From JBFYKJ01 sp041306005 (lineage in GTDB: Archaea; Altiarchaeota; Altiarchaeia; JAFGQM01), in NCBI GenBank assembly GCA_041306005.1, contig JBFYKJ010000115.1, positions 1-11,979 on the forward strand: 11,979 bases of DNA. Direction: 5' to 3'. The notes beneath the pieces are model-generated. The model worked only from the letters and a program-made list of their open reading frames with translations. It searched no databases and was not told the origin of the DNA. Shown piece after piece: positions 1 to 6,161 of the stretch; positions within the stretch are counted from its first letter, which is position 1, and every line of letters starts with the position of its first letter. A program made the translations under genes and the position numbers.

Positions 1-22
1 AGAAAAAGGCGGGTGCTAGGGG

Positions 23-98
23 TGTAGTGTAAAACTGTGTAGTGTAACCGCTACTGGCAGGGTTGTAGTGTAACTGACAATATGCGGGTGTAGTGTAA
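23..98 (+). repeat. Four direct copies of TGTAGTGTAA upstream of the DpnI-like gene
   Basis: The 10-mer TGTAGTGTAA occurs exactly at 23-32, 38-47, 64-73 and 89-98. Three copies extend to a following C, and most are preceded by G or GG. The spacings (start to start) are 15, 26 and 25 bp. The last copy ends about 28 bp before the preferred start of the DpnI-like gene. I saw no further copy elsewhere in the window. The copies are not palindromic and all point the same way, as iterons or a multi-site operator would. No repressor gene is visible, and the array may continue left of the window. It contains in-frame stops, so it is not coding. A regulatory role is inference. Confidence 0.8.
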
Positions 99-126
99 CT
101 TTTCTTGGGTAATGGGTAAATTGTTC

Positions 127-891
127 ATGAGACTAAAGCTTGATGCAAGCTTGGCTGCCCGATATACCAATCCTACGCAGAAAGCCCGGGTAATCACGGA
201 GGACTGGGTTCTCAGGGAAGGGTTTTGCCCATCCTGCGGATCGCGTATCGGGCATTATGAAAACAATAGACCCGTTAGAGATTTCTATTGCCAACGGTGC
301 ACTGAGGATTTTGAAGTTAAGAGTAAACGCCAGAGCTTTGGCAAGAAGATAGTTGATGGGGCGTATGGCAAGATGATGTCACAGCTAACCGGTGAAGCAG
401 TCCCAAATTTCTTTCTTATGAACTATGACTTCGACGAGATGGAGGTGCTCAACTTTCTGGTAGTCCCAAAGCACTTTCTGAGTACGGACCTGATTGAGAA
501 GAGGAAGCCGCTGGCCGCTTCGGCTGAAAGAGCCGGGTGGACCGGATGCAACATTCTTTTGGATAGAATACCGCAATCAGGTAGGATACACTACATAACG
601 GATGGCAAAACGTCGTCTAAACGAGAGGTTCTTGAGAACTGGGAAAAAACCCTGTTTCTGCGTGACAGCCATGGGGAGCTTAAGGGATGGCTTTTGGACG
701 TGATGAGTTGTATAGAAGGGCTTGAAAAAGAGGAGTTTACACTACAGGAAGCTTACTCCTTTGAGCCAAAACTATCGTCGATGCACCCGAAAAACAGAAA
801 TGTAAAGCCAAAAATAAGGCAACAGCTGCAGTTCTTGCGGGACAAGGGTTATCTGGAGTTCTCTGGGCGAGGGAGATATAGGCTGAGTTAA
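127..891 (+). CDS. dpnC: DpnI-type methyl-directed restriction endonuclease (cuts Gm6ATC)
   Basis: The product matches pneumococcal DpnI, which cleaves GATC only when the adenine is methylated, along its whole length (compared from memory). From Met at 127 it is 254 residues, the length of DpnI. Two zinc-binding pairs are present: C34/C37 (CPSC) and C55/C58 (CQRC). Between and after them are D52 and E63-V-K65, matching the D53/E64-x-K66 PD-(D/E)XK catalytic residues of DpnI. Trp138 (RAGWTGCN) matches the Trp138 of DpnI that senses the methyl group. The C-terminal 70 or so residues (IRQQLQFLRDKGYLEFSGRG) form the winged-helix domain, which also reads methylated DNA. An ATG at 112 would add five residues with no counterpart in DpnI, so 127 is preferred. 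No dpnD-like partner or DNA methylase is in the window. GC content (about 47% in sampled lines) is well below the neighbours, which suggests horizontal transfer. All key residues are intact, so the enzyme is probably active. Confidence 0.93.
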   Translation: MRLKLDASLAARYTNPTQKARVITEDWVLREGFCPSCGSRIGHYENNRPVRDFYCQRCTEDFEVKSKRQSFGKKIVDGAYGKMMSQLTGEAVPNFFLMNYDFDEMEVLNFLVVPKHFLSTDLIEKRKPLAASAERAGWTGCNILLDRIPQSGRIHYITDGKTSSKREVLENWEKTLFLRDSHGELKGWLLDVMSCIEGLEKEEFTLQEAYSFEPKLSSMHPKNRNVKPKIRQQLQFLRDKGYLEFSGRGRYRLS

Positions 892-918
892 GTAAGCGGC
901 AGACGAAGGGAGTTTACG

Positions 919-933
919 CCTAGAGGTTCTAGG
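919..933. repeat. Small inverted repeat downstream of the DpnI-like gene
   Basis: CCTAGA and TCTAGG form a perfect 6-bp stem around the 3-base loop GGT. It lies 27 bp after the stop codon of the DpnI-like gene and directly before a larger hairpin. No T-run follows on the plus strand, so a terminator role is unsupported. Confidence 0.5.
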
Positions 934-935
934 GC

Positions 936-999
936 GCGGCCGCCGGGATGGCAAGGAGTTAATTAGCCTAGCATAAGCTCCTTGGCATAAGGCGGCCGC
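936..999. repeat. GC-clamped long imperfect hairpin beside tRNA-Gly
   Basis: A 9-bp perfect clamp (GCGGCCGCC at 936-944 with GGCGGCCGC at 991-999) encloses a second stem. In that stem TGGCAAGGAG at 949-958 pairs with CTCCTTGGCA at 978-987, with one mismatch. Weaker pairing continues inwards to a loop near 965-971. No protein is encoded here. It could be a folded RNA on either strand, a terminal-inverted-repeat remnant of a tiny mobile element, or a processing structure downstream of the tRNA. Its bases 936-949 also resemble the tRNA 3' end. Confidence 0.6.
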
Positions 1000-1038
1000 A
1001 CGAGCTAACTCAAGAAGAACGAGTGCGGTCGCCGGGAT
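936..1038. repeat. Near-duplicate of the tRNA-Gly 3' end (possible att-site scar)
   Basis: GCGGCCGCCGGGAT at 936-949 matches GCGGTCGCCGGGAT at 1025-1038 at 13 of 14 positions and in the same orientation. The second copy is the acceptor-stem and T-arm end of the tRNA-Gly gene (read on the minus strand). Integrases of archaeal and bacterial elements often use the tRNA 3' end and leave such direct repeats. The two copies are only 89 bp apart, so this would be a remnant or a tandem att site, not the bounds of a whole element. A chance match in GC-rich DNA remains possible. Confidence 0.4.
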
Positions 1039-1097
1039 TCGAACCCGGGCTACTGGCTTGGCAAGCCAATGTCATAACCAAACTAGACTACGACCGC
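1024..1097 (-). tRNA. tRNA-Gly (anticodon GCC)
   Basis: Read on the minus strand, the 7-bp acceptor stem GCGGTCG/CGACCGC closes fully and is followed by discriminator A at 1024. The anticodon stem TTGGC/GCCAG encloses the loop TTGCCAA with anticodon GCC at 1060-1062, which decodes GGC and GGU. The T-arm is CCGGG-TTCGAAT-CCCGG, a perfect 5-bp stem with the standard TTCGAAT loop. The D-arm (GTC/GAC core) is normal. No intron is present. The 3' end is followed by CTC on the minus strand, so CCA is not encoded and must be added after transcription. The 3' end faces the DpnI-like gene and the hairpin, the usual side for integration of mobile elements. Confidence 0.95.
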
Positions 1098-1135
1098 AAA
1101 AGAGCGCCCAAAAGCGGTTAGTTAGAAGATTATCG

Positions 1136-1168
1136 TTTAAAAAACGTCTTTAGGGAGGGGTATAAAAA
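1136..1168 (-). promoter_or_regulatory. Candidate archaeal TATA boxes for tRNA-Gly
   Basis: On the minus strand TTTTTTAAA (1136-1144) is centred about 43 bp upstream of the mature tRNA 5' end. That would place the transcript start near 1114 with a short leader. A second, more canonical box, TTTTTATA (1161-1168) with purines just upstream, is about 67 bp away. Its T-run could instead end the transcript of the transglutaminase-like gene, which stops at 1232. Which box is used cannot be told from sequence. Confidence 0.45.
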
Positions 1169-1231
1169 CCTATTCGAGGCGCGATGGGCAGGTAGGTGTA
1201 TAGCCTGCAAAACCGGCCGCGCCTGGGCAAA

Positions 1232-2914
1232 TCACCTGAACTTGAACACGTAAGCTGCCGAGAGGATGATAGAGCACACAAAGACCATCAGCGCCAGGAA
1301 GAATGCCAGCGAGCCGTAGCCGGCATCCCCGGCGCCCGCCGGCTCGAACGGCCGCTTTTTGCCCTCCGGGCCGGATAGCTCCGGCCTCTGGGCCGAAACC
1401 TCATACGGCTCTGCAGTGAACTCAAAAGAACTCAGTGATGCAACCAGCATTGCGCCGGGCTCGATGCCCATGTTGTCGAACGGCACGCCGTATGCCGCTC
1501 CCGGAAGCATATGCGGGGCATGCCTCTCGACGCATACGCCATCAGCGCAGAGGGAGATTACAAGGCTGCCGAGTTTTGCAGTCCCAGTGTTCCGGACCGT
1601 GACGAAAGCCAGGTCCTCGGAAACGGCGGTCACATCCTCGACAGCGGCCGAGAACACGGCGTCCTTCGAGGCCCTCGGGTCAACGACCACCGATGTCTCG
1701 GTCTCGGAGCCCGGGAAGCACGTGAACTTCAGCGGCATAGTGTGGAGCAGCTGCATGTCAAGCCCGAATGGGGCGGCTATCTTCCAGGTGAAGGCCGACT
1801 CGCCGTGCGGGGGGAGGAGGGCGGATTTTTCCTCACGGTCCAATAGGAGCATAGACTCGGGCATCGTTAGGGCGCACGACACAGCGATGTAGGTGTCCTG
1901 GGTGTTGGAGACTTCCAGCGTGGCGTTCATCACCTCGCCGCCCGCCGCGGAACCCGTGACGTCGGCCGACAGCGCCAGCATTGGTGTTTTCACCATGTTC
2001 CTTACATCCACGACGAGCTCGTCCTCGCCAAACCCCACCGACGCGCCCTCGCCCTCCCATTTTATCCGGTGGTAGACGTCGCTGTCGCCGTAGACCTTTG
2101 CCAGCTCGATGTGGCTCGAGTCGACAAACCCGGCCTCGTCATAGGTCGGGTCCACGGGCAGCCACCCGTCCACGTACACCTCCGCCCATGCGTGGAAGTT
2201 CCAGGTCTCGCCATTGAAGACAATGCCCTCGACATACCTTGCGGGTATCCCGACACTGCGGCACATGGATATGAAAAGGTTTGAGAACTCGTCGCAAACG
2301 CCTATCCGCCTCTCGAATACCTCTCTGGCCGGCATGCTGAGGTTCCAGCAGGCGAAGTCGTAGTCGACCGAGGATGCTATCCACCAGGACAGCCGCCTGA
2401 CGGCGTCGAGGCGGTTCTCCGAGCCCTCTATAAGCGACTCCGCCTTGGCCTTCATGTAAGGCGTCCAGGAAGTCATGTTATCGGGCTCTAGGAAGCGCGC
2501 AACGCCCTCGGGCGGGGCCTCGCCCAGCGGGCCGGGCGAGACTATCGCATACTTAAACCTGTCGACGGCAACGCCCCACTCCATCGAGTATGCCAGGTCG
2601 CCGGACGGCCGGTACCAGCGGAACTTCGCGTAGCTGTTGCCGAAGCCGTCCGCCTGCATGGAATAAGTCTTCGGGCTGACGGAGAGGAGGGTCGCCTGCT
2701 GCAGCGCGCTCTCCTGCGGGACGTTGTAGAAGAGCCCCTCGACCCATCCTATGTAAGCGCCGGGCAATGCGCTGACGTCTATCTCGGAATAGAAGGTCAC
2801 CGTCGCATCGAGCTCCCCGACAAGCCACGGGGAGTCGGCCGCAACGGGCAAAGAAAATAGCGCGAGCGATATGAGCATTAGTGACAATTCCCGATGCTCT
2901 TTTGGCGTTCTCAT
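1232..2914 (-). CDS. Exported, C-terminally anchored transglutaminase-like protein
   Basis: This 560-residue protein belongs to the transglutaminase-like (papain-fold) superfamily. Numbered from a possible TTG start at 2920, the catalytic triad is visible: Cys209 in GVCDEFSNLF, His243 in NFHAWAEVYVDG and Asp257 in PVDPTYDE. The ATG at 2914 is preferred as start, two residues later. The N-terminus has a signal peptide (hydrophobic LSLMLISLALFSLPVAA, cleavage near ADS). An N-terminal region of about 125 residues precedes the catalytic core (roughly 150-280). It is followed by two regions that look like beta-sandwich or CARDB-type domains (about 310-415 and 420-510). A Lys/Pro linker and one membrane helix (about 537-557) ending KFR follow, so the enzyme should be tethered on the outer face. 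Such folds in prokaryotes act as proteases or amide-forming enzymes, and the substrate here is unknown. It is transcribed away from the methyltransferase gene. Confidence 0.88.
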   Translation of the reverse strand: MRTPKEHRELSLMLISLALFSLPVAADSPWLVGELDATVTFYSEIDVSALPGAYIGWVEGLFYNVPQESALQQATLLSVSPKTYSMQADGFGNSYAKFRWYRPSGDLAYSMEWGVAVDRFKYAIVSPGPLGEAPPEGVARFLEPDNMTSWTPYMKAKAESLIEGSENRLDAVRRLSWWIASSVDYDFACWNLSMPAREVFERRIGVCDEFSNLFISMCRSVGIPARYVEGIVFNGETWNFHAWAEVYVDGWLPVDPTYDEAGFVDSSHIELAKVYGDSDVYHRIKWEGEGASVGFGEDELVVDVRNMVKTPMLALSADVTGSAAGGEVMNATLEVSNTQDTYIAVSCALTMPESMLLLDREEKSALLPPHGESAFTWKIAAPFGLDMQLLHTMPLKFTCFPGSETETSVVVDPRASKDAVFSAAVEDVTAVSEDLAFVTVRNTGTAKLGSLVISLCADGVCVERHAPHMLPGAAYGVPFDNMGIEPGAMLVASLSSFEFTAEPYEVSAQRPELSGPEGKKRPFEPAGAGDAGYGSLAFFLALMVFVCSIILSAAYVFKFR

Positions 2915-2943
2915 AGTCAAGGGGGCGGATATACGGCCGGCTC

Positions 2944-2971
2944 TTAATTAATATGCTGAGAGCTAAAAAAA
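2944..2971. promoter_or_regulatory. Divergent promoter region (two TATA-like elements)
   Basis: The 81-87 bp between the divergent genes contains TTAATTAATAT at 2944-2954. On the minus strand (ATATTAATTAA) it lies 24-40 bp upstream of the TTG/ATG start choices of the transglutaminase-like gene, which fits a leaderless or near-leaderless transcript. For the plus strand, TAAAAAAA at 2964-2971 is about 34 bp upstream of the methyltransferase ATG. No clear Shine-Dalgarno precedes either start. A small GCGG/CCGC stem (about 2980-2992) lies before the plus-strand start. Confidence 0.45.
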
Positions 2972-3001
2972 TCAACAGCGGGCGGAAAACCGCAAACATG
3001 C

Positions 3002-3916
3002 ATGGAAAAACTGCTCGAATACCACAAGAGCCTGCTGGGGGACGAAGCCCCGCTGTTCAGGGAGTGGATGGCAAAGCCCCTGAAAAAGGCGATACGCGTG
3101 AACCCCCTTAGGACCAGCGTCGCCGGCTTTGCGCACGAGCTCTCCGCGATGGGCGCAGAGCCCATACCCTGGTGCCCGGGGGGTTTTTGGGTGAAAGAGG
3201 GGGCGTGGGGCGCGACGATACCGCACCAATTGGGGTATTATTATATTCAAGAGGCCGCATCGATGATACCCGGGGAGGTGCTGGTGCCTTCAACTGGCAC
3301 GGCGGCCGGTGCGCCTGGTGGGAACGGCCGGGCCGGGCACTGCGTGCTTGATTTGGCGGCCGCTCCCGGCTCAAAGACGACGCAGCTTGCGCCGAGATGC
3401 GCGACCATAGTGGCCAATGAGCCGGATAACCAGAGAAGGAAGGCGCTGTTCTCGAATTTAAACAGATGCGGCGTGAGCAATGCGATAATAACCGGCTACG
3501 ACGGGACGAGGTTCCCGGAAGTGGGCTTTGACCGGATACTGCTCGATGCGCCCTGTTCGAACATCGGCGCCGCGAGGAAGAGCAAGGATATATTGAAGAC
3601 CTGGTCACTGAACAGGTCAAGGAAGCTGGCAACCCTGCAAAAGAGGCTTATAAAATCGGCTTTCGACATCCTCAACCCCGGGGGGGCGATGGTGTACTCC
3701 ACGTGCACGACTACGCTCGAGGAGAACGAAGAGGTCGTCCTCGAGCTTCTTTCGGAAAGGCCGGACTCAAGACTCGAAACCGTAGACCTTCCAATCAATT
3801 GCCGCCCCGGGATGCTCCCGAAAACGGAGAGGTGCATGCGCCTCTGGCCGTGGGAGAACGACACCGAGGCGTTCTTTGTGGCAAAGATAACCAAGCCCAG
3901 CAGGCTTGGCAGATAA
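3002..3916 (+). CDS. NOL1/NOP2/Sun-family RNA (cytosine-5) methyltransferase
   Basis: This is a SAM-dependent enzyme that methylates C5 of cytosine in tRNA or rRNA. The 304-residue protein carries the family hallmarks in order: RVNPLR (32-37), EAASMIP (84-90), the SAM-binding motif I DLAAAPGSKT (117-126), motif IV DAPCS with Cys185, and motif VI YSTCT with nucleophile Cys235. The C-terminal segment RLWPWENDTEAFFVAKI (280-296) is also typical. Both catalytic cysteines are present. A Gly/Ala-rich stretch at about 96-112, just before motif I, is longer than usual and is probably a loop. Tandem arrangement with the PUA-like gene one base downstream implies co-translation and a shared substrate. 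Archaeal relatives include tRNA m5C enzymes of the Trm4 type, but the exact target cannot be told from sequence. Confidence 0.93.
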   Translation: MEKLLEYHKSLLGDEAPLFREWMAKPLKKAIRVNPLRTSVAGFAHELSAMGAEPIPWCPGGFWVKEGAWGATIPHQLGYYYIQEAASMIPGEVLVPSTGTAAGAPGGNGRAGHCVLDLAAAPGSKTTQLAPRCATIVANEPDNQRRKALFSNLNRCGVSNAIITGYDGTRFPEVGFDRILLDAPCSNIGAARKSKDILKTWSLNRSRKLATLQKRLIKSAFDILNPGGAMVYSTCTTTLEENEEVVLELLSERPDSRLETVDLPINCRPGMLPKTERCMRLWPWENDTEAFFVAKITKPSRLGR

Positions 3917-3917
3917 G

Positions 3918-4328
3918 ATGGATAAGGAATTCAGGAACAGGCTTGCAGGCTTCGGCATAGGGCTGGGGAAGGGCAGCTTCTCGGTAGAGGGAAGAGAGGC
4001 TTTCTTCTTCACCGGGAAAGACCTCCCGCTCCGGGGGACGCGCGGACTGCACATAGGCACCCTCAGCGACGACGGCTTGAGGCCAACCCTCGACGCCTGC
4101 CAGCTCGCAAGGGAGGGGATATCCAAGACAAAGTTCTTAGATGTCGGCGAGAAAGCCGCAAAAAGATGGATGTGCGGGCTCGACCTTGATATGAAAGAGG
4201 GGATTCCGGAGGCGGAATATGTGCTTGTCAGGTGGGGCAGGTACGTCCTCGGGCCGGGCAAGCCGCGGAACGGGAGGATCCTCAACAACCTGCCGAAGAA
4301 CCGGAGGCTGCCTCTGAGCTTGGCGTAG
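3918..4328 (+). CDS. Small RsmF-type PUA-like RNA-binding protein
   Basis: The product is about 136 residues from the ATG at 3918. A TTG at 3906, overlapping the upstream gene, would add four. GTRGLHIGTL and LDACQLA, followed by YVLVRWGRYVLGPGK and GRILNNLPKNRRLPLS, resemble the PUA-like C-terminal domain that RsmF-type m5C methyltransferases carry on the same chain (typically GLHIGE... and GxxLGxGKxxxGRLKNHLPKGLRR). Here that domain is a separate gene, in a different frame, starting one base after the methyltransferase stop. It probably binds RNA and positions the substrate for the preceding enzyme. Codon use matches the neighbours and the C-terminus is complete, so a genuine two-gene split is more likely than a recent frameshift, though a frameshift is not excluded. 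Confidence 0.75.
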   Translation: MDKEFRNRLAGFGIGLGKGSFSVEGREAFFFTGKDLPLRGTRGLHIGTLSDDGLRPTLDACQLAREGISKTKFLDVGEKAAKRWMCGLDLDMKEGIPEAEYVLVRWGRYVLGPGKPRNGRILNNLPKNRRLPLSLA

Positions 4329-4334
4329 ATGGGC

Positions 4335-4403
4335 GGTCTTGTATGGGGGATGCTAAGCAGGTCTTGTATGGAGGATGCTAAGCAGGTCTTGTATTGGGGA
4401 TGC
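4335..4403. repeat. Tandem repeat A, 25-bp period, 2.8 copies
   Basis: Units start at 4335, 4360 and 4385, each beginning GGTCTTGTAT. Units 1 and 2 differ at one base and both end GATGCTAAGCA. Unit 3 is cut off after GGGGATGC, where repeat B begins. It lies directly after the PUA-like gene in the convergent intergenic region. It contains no plausible gene, and its function is unknown. Confidence 0.85.
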
Positions 4404-4486
4404 CCATCCAGGACCCAGGACCCGAAACCCGAAACCGCTCTTTGCGACGCCCATCCAGGACCCAGGACCCGAAACCCGAAACCGCT
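4399..4486. repeat. Repeat B, two 41-bp copies with nested heptamers
   Basis: The copies at 4399-4439 and 4446-4486 differ by one base (GATGCCC versus GACGCCC), with a 47-bp period. Each copy contains two heptamer pairs in series: AGGACCC twice, then GAAACCC followed by GAAACC. The second copy runs into the last codons of the DUF1015 gene: its final bases CT, with the next A, form the TAG stop on the minus strand. It joins seamlessly to repeat A. The block separates two convergent genes and may have arisen by slippage. A transcription-termination role is possible but not shown. Confidence 0.85.
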
Positions 4487-5708
4487 ATTCTACCCCTATC
4501 CTCCTGATGACCATCCCAGCCAGCGGCTTCGGGTAGAAATACGTGGACTTGTGGGGCATAAGCTCGCCGTTCTTCGCGATCTTCGCGACTTCTGAGACGT
4601 CCGCGTGCCGAAGGAGCAGCGCGACATGGTACTCGCCGCTGTCTATGAGCTCGATGACGTCTTCCCGGTGCTTGGTGAACGTGATGTCCCCGTTCGCAGG
4701 CATCAGGCGGTCGATGACTATGTGGTGCAGGACCGACACGTCAAGGTTCTTCCAGTCCCGGCTCTTGCCGCCCGGGACGAGCGTCTCAACGACGGACGGG
4801 TCCTTCAGCTTTAGGATATATGAGTTGCCCTTCGTGTGCACGCCGAACGCGTGCTTGCCAGATTCGGACAATGCGTCTTCCAGCGAGTATATGTCGCCGT
4901 GCCGGGAGACATGGAACAATCCCGACGCCTTTTCGAGGAACGCGTCAAGGTCGAAGTCCCGGTGCTTGACCAGCCGGTGCGTCGGGAGAACGCTCAGCGC
5001 CGGGTCGTCGATGTCGGCAAGGTATGCCATCACATAGCCGGCATCCGTGTCGATGCCCTTCAGCTTCGCAAGATTTGACGCGGCAGTGTACCGGTGGTGC
5101 CCGTCGGCGATTATTATCTTCCGGCCTTTGAACGCCTTTGTGATCGCGTCGAGCGCCGCCTTGTCGCGAAGCGGCCACATGCGGTTTATCACCCCCTGGC
5201 CGTCCCTGAACTCAAAAAGCGGCTTTGATTTCCTGACGGACTCGAGCCGTTTCCTCAATTCCGCATCGCCCTCGTAGAGACCGAACACCGGGCTCGTGTC
5301 GGCCATCGCCTCGAGGAACAGGTTAAAGCGGTCCTCAGCCCTGTCAGGGAATATCATCTCGTGGGGGAGGACGTCCTCCCCGAGCGGGCCGGCCTTCACG
5401 AGCGCGATGAAACCCAGCCGGTTACTCACTTTCCCGCCGTGAAGGGACTCCTGCTCGTATATATAATACGCCGGCGCCTCGTCGCGGACGACGGCCCCGC
5501 TTGATATGAACTCCTCCAGTTTTTCCCTTGCCTCTCCGTGGCCCGATTTTGGAAGGACCAGGCGGACGGAATTATGCTTGGACCTCTTGTAGAGGGCGTC
5601 CTGCTCCTCGTCGGAGATCACGTCATGCGGGGGCGCGACTAAGCATGAAATATCACCGGCCTTCGACTCGTCGTAGAGCCAGCCCCGAAACGGCTTTATG
5701 TCTACCAT
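4485..5708 (-). CDS. DUF1015 family protein
   Basis: This 407-residue protein matches the DUF1015 family (COG4198) over its usual length of about 400 residues. It opens VDIKPFRGW and has the family landmarks APPHDV (25-30), LPHE (114-117), FPDRAEDR (about 120-127) and the signature IIIADGHHRYTAA (198-210). The DGHHR motif resembles the nucleotide-binding motif of ParB-like and free-serine-kinase folds, so a phosphotransfer or hydrolase role is conceivable. The family has no function I can state with confidence. It is cytoplasmic, with no signal or membrane segment. The ATG at 5708 is well placed behind a TATA box, which suggests a leaderless transcript of its own. Its 3' end meets the tandem repeats. 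Confidence 0.9.
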   Translation of the reverse strand: MVDIKPFRGWLYDESKAGDISCLVAPPHDVISDEEQDALYKRSKHNSVRLVLPKSGHGEAREKLEEFISSGAVVRDEAPAYYIYEQESLHGGKVSNRLGFIALVKAGPLGEDVLPHEMIFPDRAEDRFNLFLEAMADTSPVFGLYEGDAELRKRLESVRKSKPLFEFRDGQGVINRMWPLRDKAALDAITKAFKGRKIIIADGHHRYTAASNLAKLKGIDTDAGYVMAYLADIDDPALSVLPTHRLVKHRDFDLDAFLEKASGLFHVSRHGDIYSLEDALSESGKHAFGVHTKGNSYILKLKDPSVVETLVPGGKSRDWKNLDVSVLHHIVIDRLMPANGDITFTKHREDVIELIDSGEYHVALLLRHADVSEVAKIAKNGELMPHKSTYFYPKPLAGMVIRRIGVE

Positions 5709-5732
5709 GGTTGCGGTAAGTAAAGTGTTAAG

Positions 5733-5740
5733 AAATAAAA
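5733..5740 (-). promoter_or_regulatory. TATA-like box for the DUF1015 gene
   Basis: On the minus strand TTTTATTT is centred about 29 bp before the ATG at 5708, the spacing expected for a leaderless archaeal transcript. The sequence between it and the ATG has no Shine-Dalgarno. It lies in the 50-bp gap after the 126-residue gene, whose stop is at 5759. Confidence 0.55.
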
Positions 5741-5758
5741 GGCAAGACTGCTAGCGGA

Positions 5759-6139
5759 CTAAGGATGGATAGGCCTTTGCACCTGGAACCTGATACGGTG
5801 AGCCTGCGCCCCCATATGCAAAAAGCCCAGGCCGTGCGCCTTTAGATGAGCCTCTGGCGTCAGGTTAAAGCGCTCGGTATTGAGGGGTATTCCCCCGGCC
5901 TGGTGCGCGGCATGGCCGGGCTTTATGGCCCTGAATATCCTGGCGGGGTCCCGGGCAGTGGGGTTGACGACCAGCTCGAAACTCTTAAGCCCGTGATGGT
6001 CGCTGGTTGCCTGGAAGCTTGTGCTGCCAAACACTTTGATGATCTCGGCCGCACGCCTCCTGAGCTCATCCAGGGAGTGCATTTCCTCGGTCACCGCCGA
6101 AAGCCCCAAACCCGAGGGGATCATGGTTTTTTTGTCCAT
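5759..6139 (-). CDS. Unrecognised His-rich 126-residue protein
   Basis: I do not recognise this family. The frame is supported by codon choice like its neighbours (G/C third positions, AGG for Arg). It is also supported by its place 22 bp after the PAC2 gene on the same strand, with no separate promoter visible, so the two are probably co-transcribed. The N-terminal half (about 20-72) looks like a compact domain with a helix (LDELRRRAAEIIKVFG) followed by a strand (SFELVVNP). The C-terminal half holds seven of the ten histidines (76, 79, 98, 102, 108, 114, 125) and no cysteine. Metal binding is possible but unproven. There is no signal peptide or membrane segment. A plus-strand frame at 5846-6175 overlaps it but lacks context support. 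Confidence 0.7.
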   Translation of the reverse strand: MDKKTMIPSGLGLSAVTEEMHSLDELRRRAAEIIKVFGSTSFQATSDHHGLKSFELVVNPTARDPARIFRAIKPGHAAHQAGGIPLNTERFNLTPEAHLKAHGLGFLHMGAQAHRIRFQVQRPIHP

Positions 6140-6161
6140 TTTGAGAGGTTAAGTGTGCCGC

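Noticed and set aside
1..27. Possible end of an upstream plus-strand gene (frame 1 stops at 25-27)
   Set aside because: All three frames stop within the first 40 bases and too few codons are visible to judge coding.
23..98. Short CRISPR-like array
   Set aside because: The 10-bp repeats and 5-16 bp gaps are far too short for CRISPR repeats and spacers, and no cas gene is present.
112..126. Start of the DpnI-like gene at the ATG at 112
   Set aside because: The extra five residues have no match in DpnI, whereas Met at 127 aligns with the DpnI N-terminus and gives the same total length. It remains possible.
4329..4595. 88-residue plus-strand open frame after the PUA-like gene
   Set aside because: It is made of the tandem repeats and runs antisense into the end of the DUF1015 gene. 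The protein has no plausible domain.
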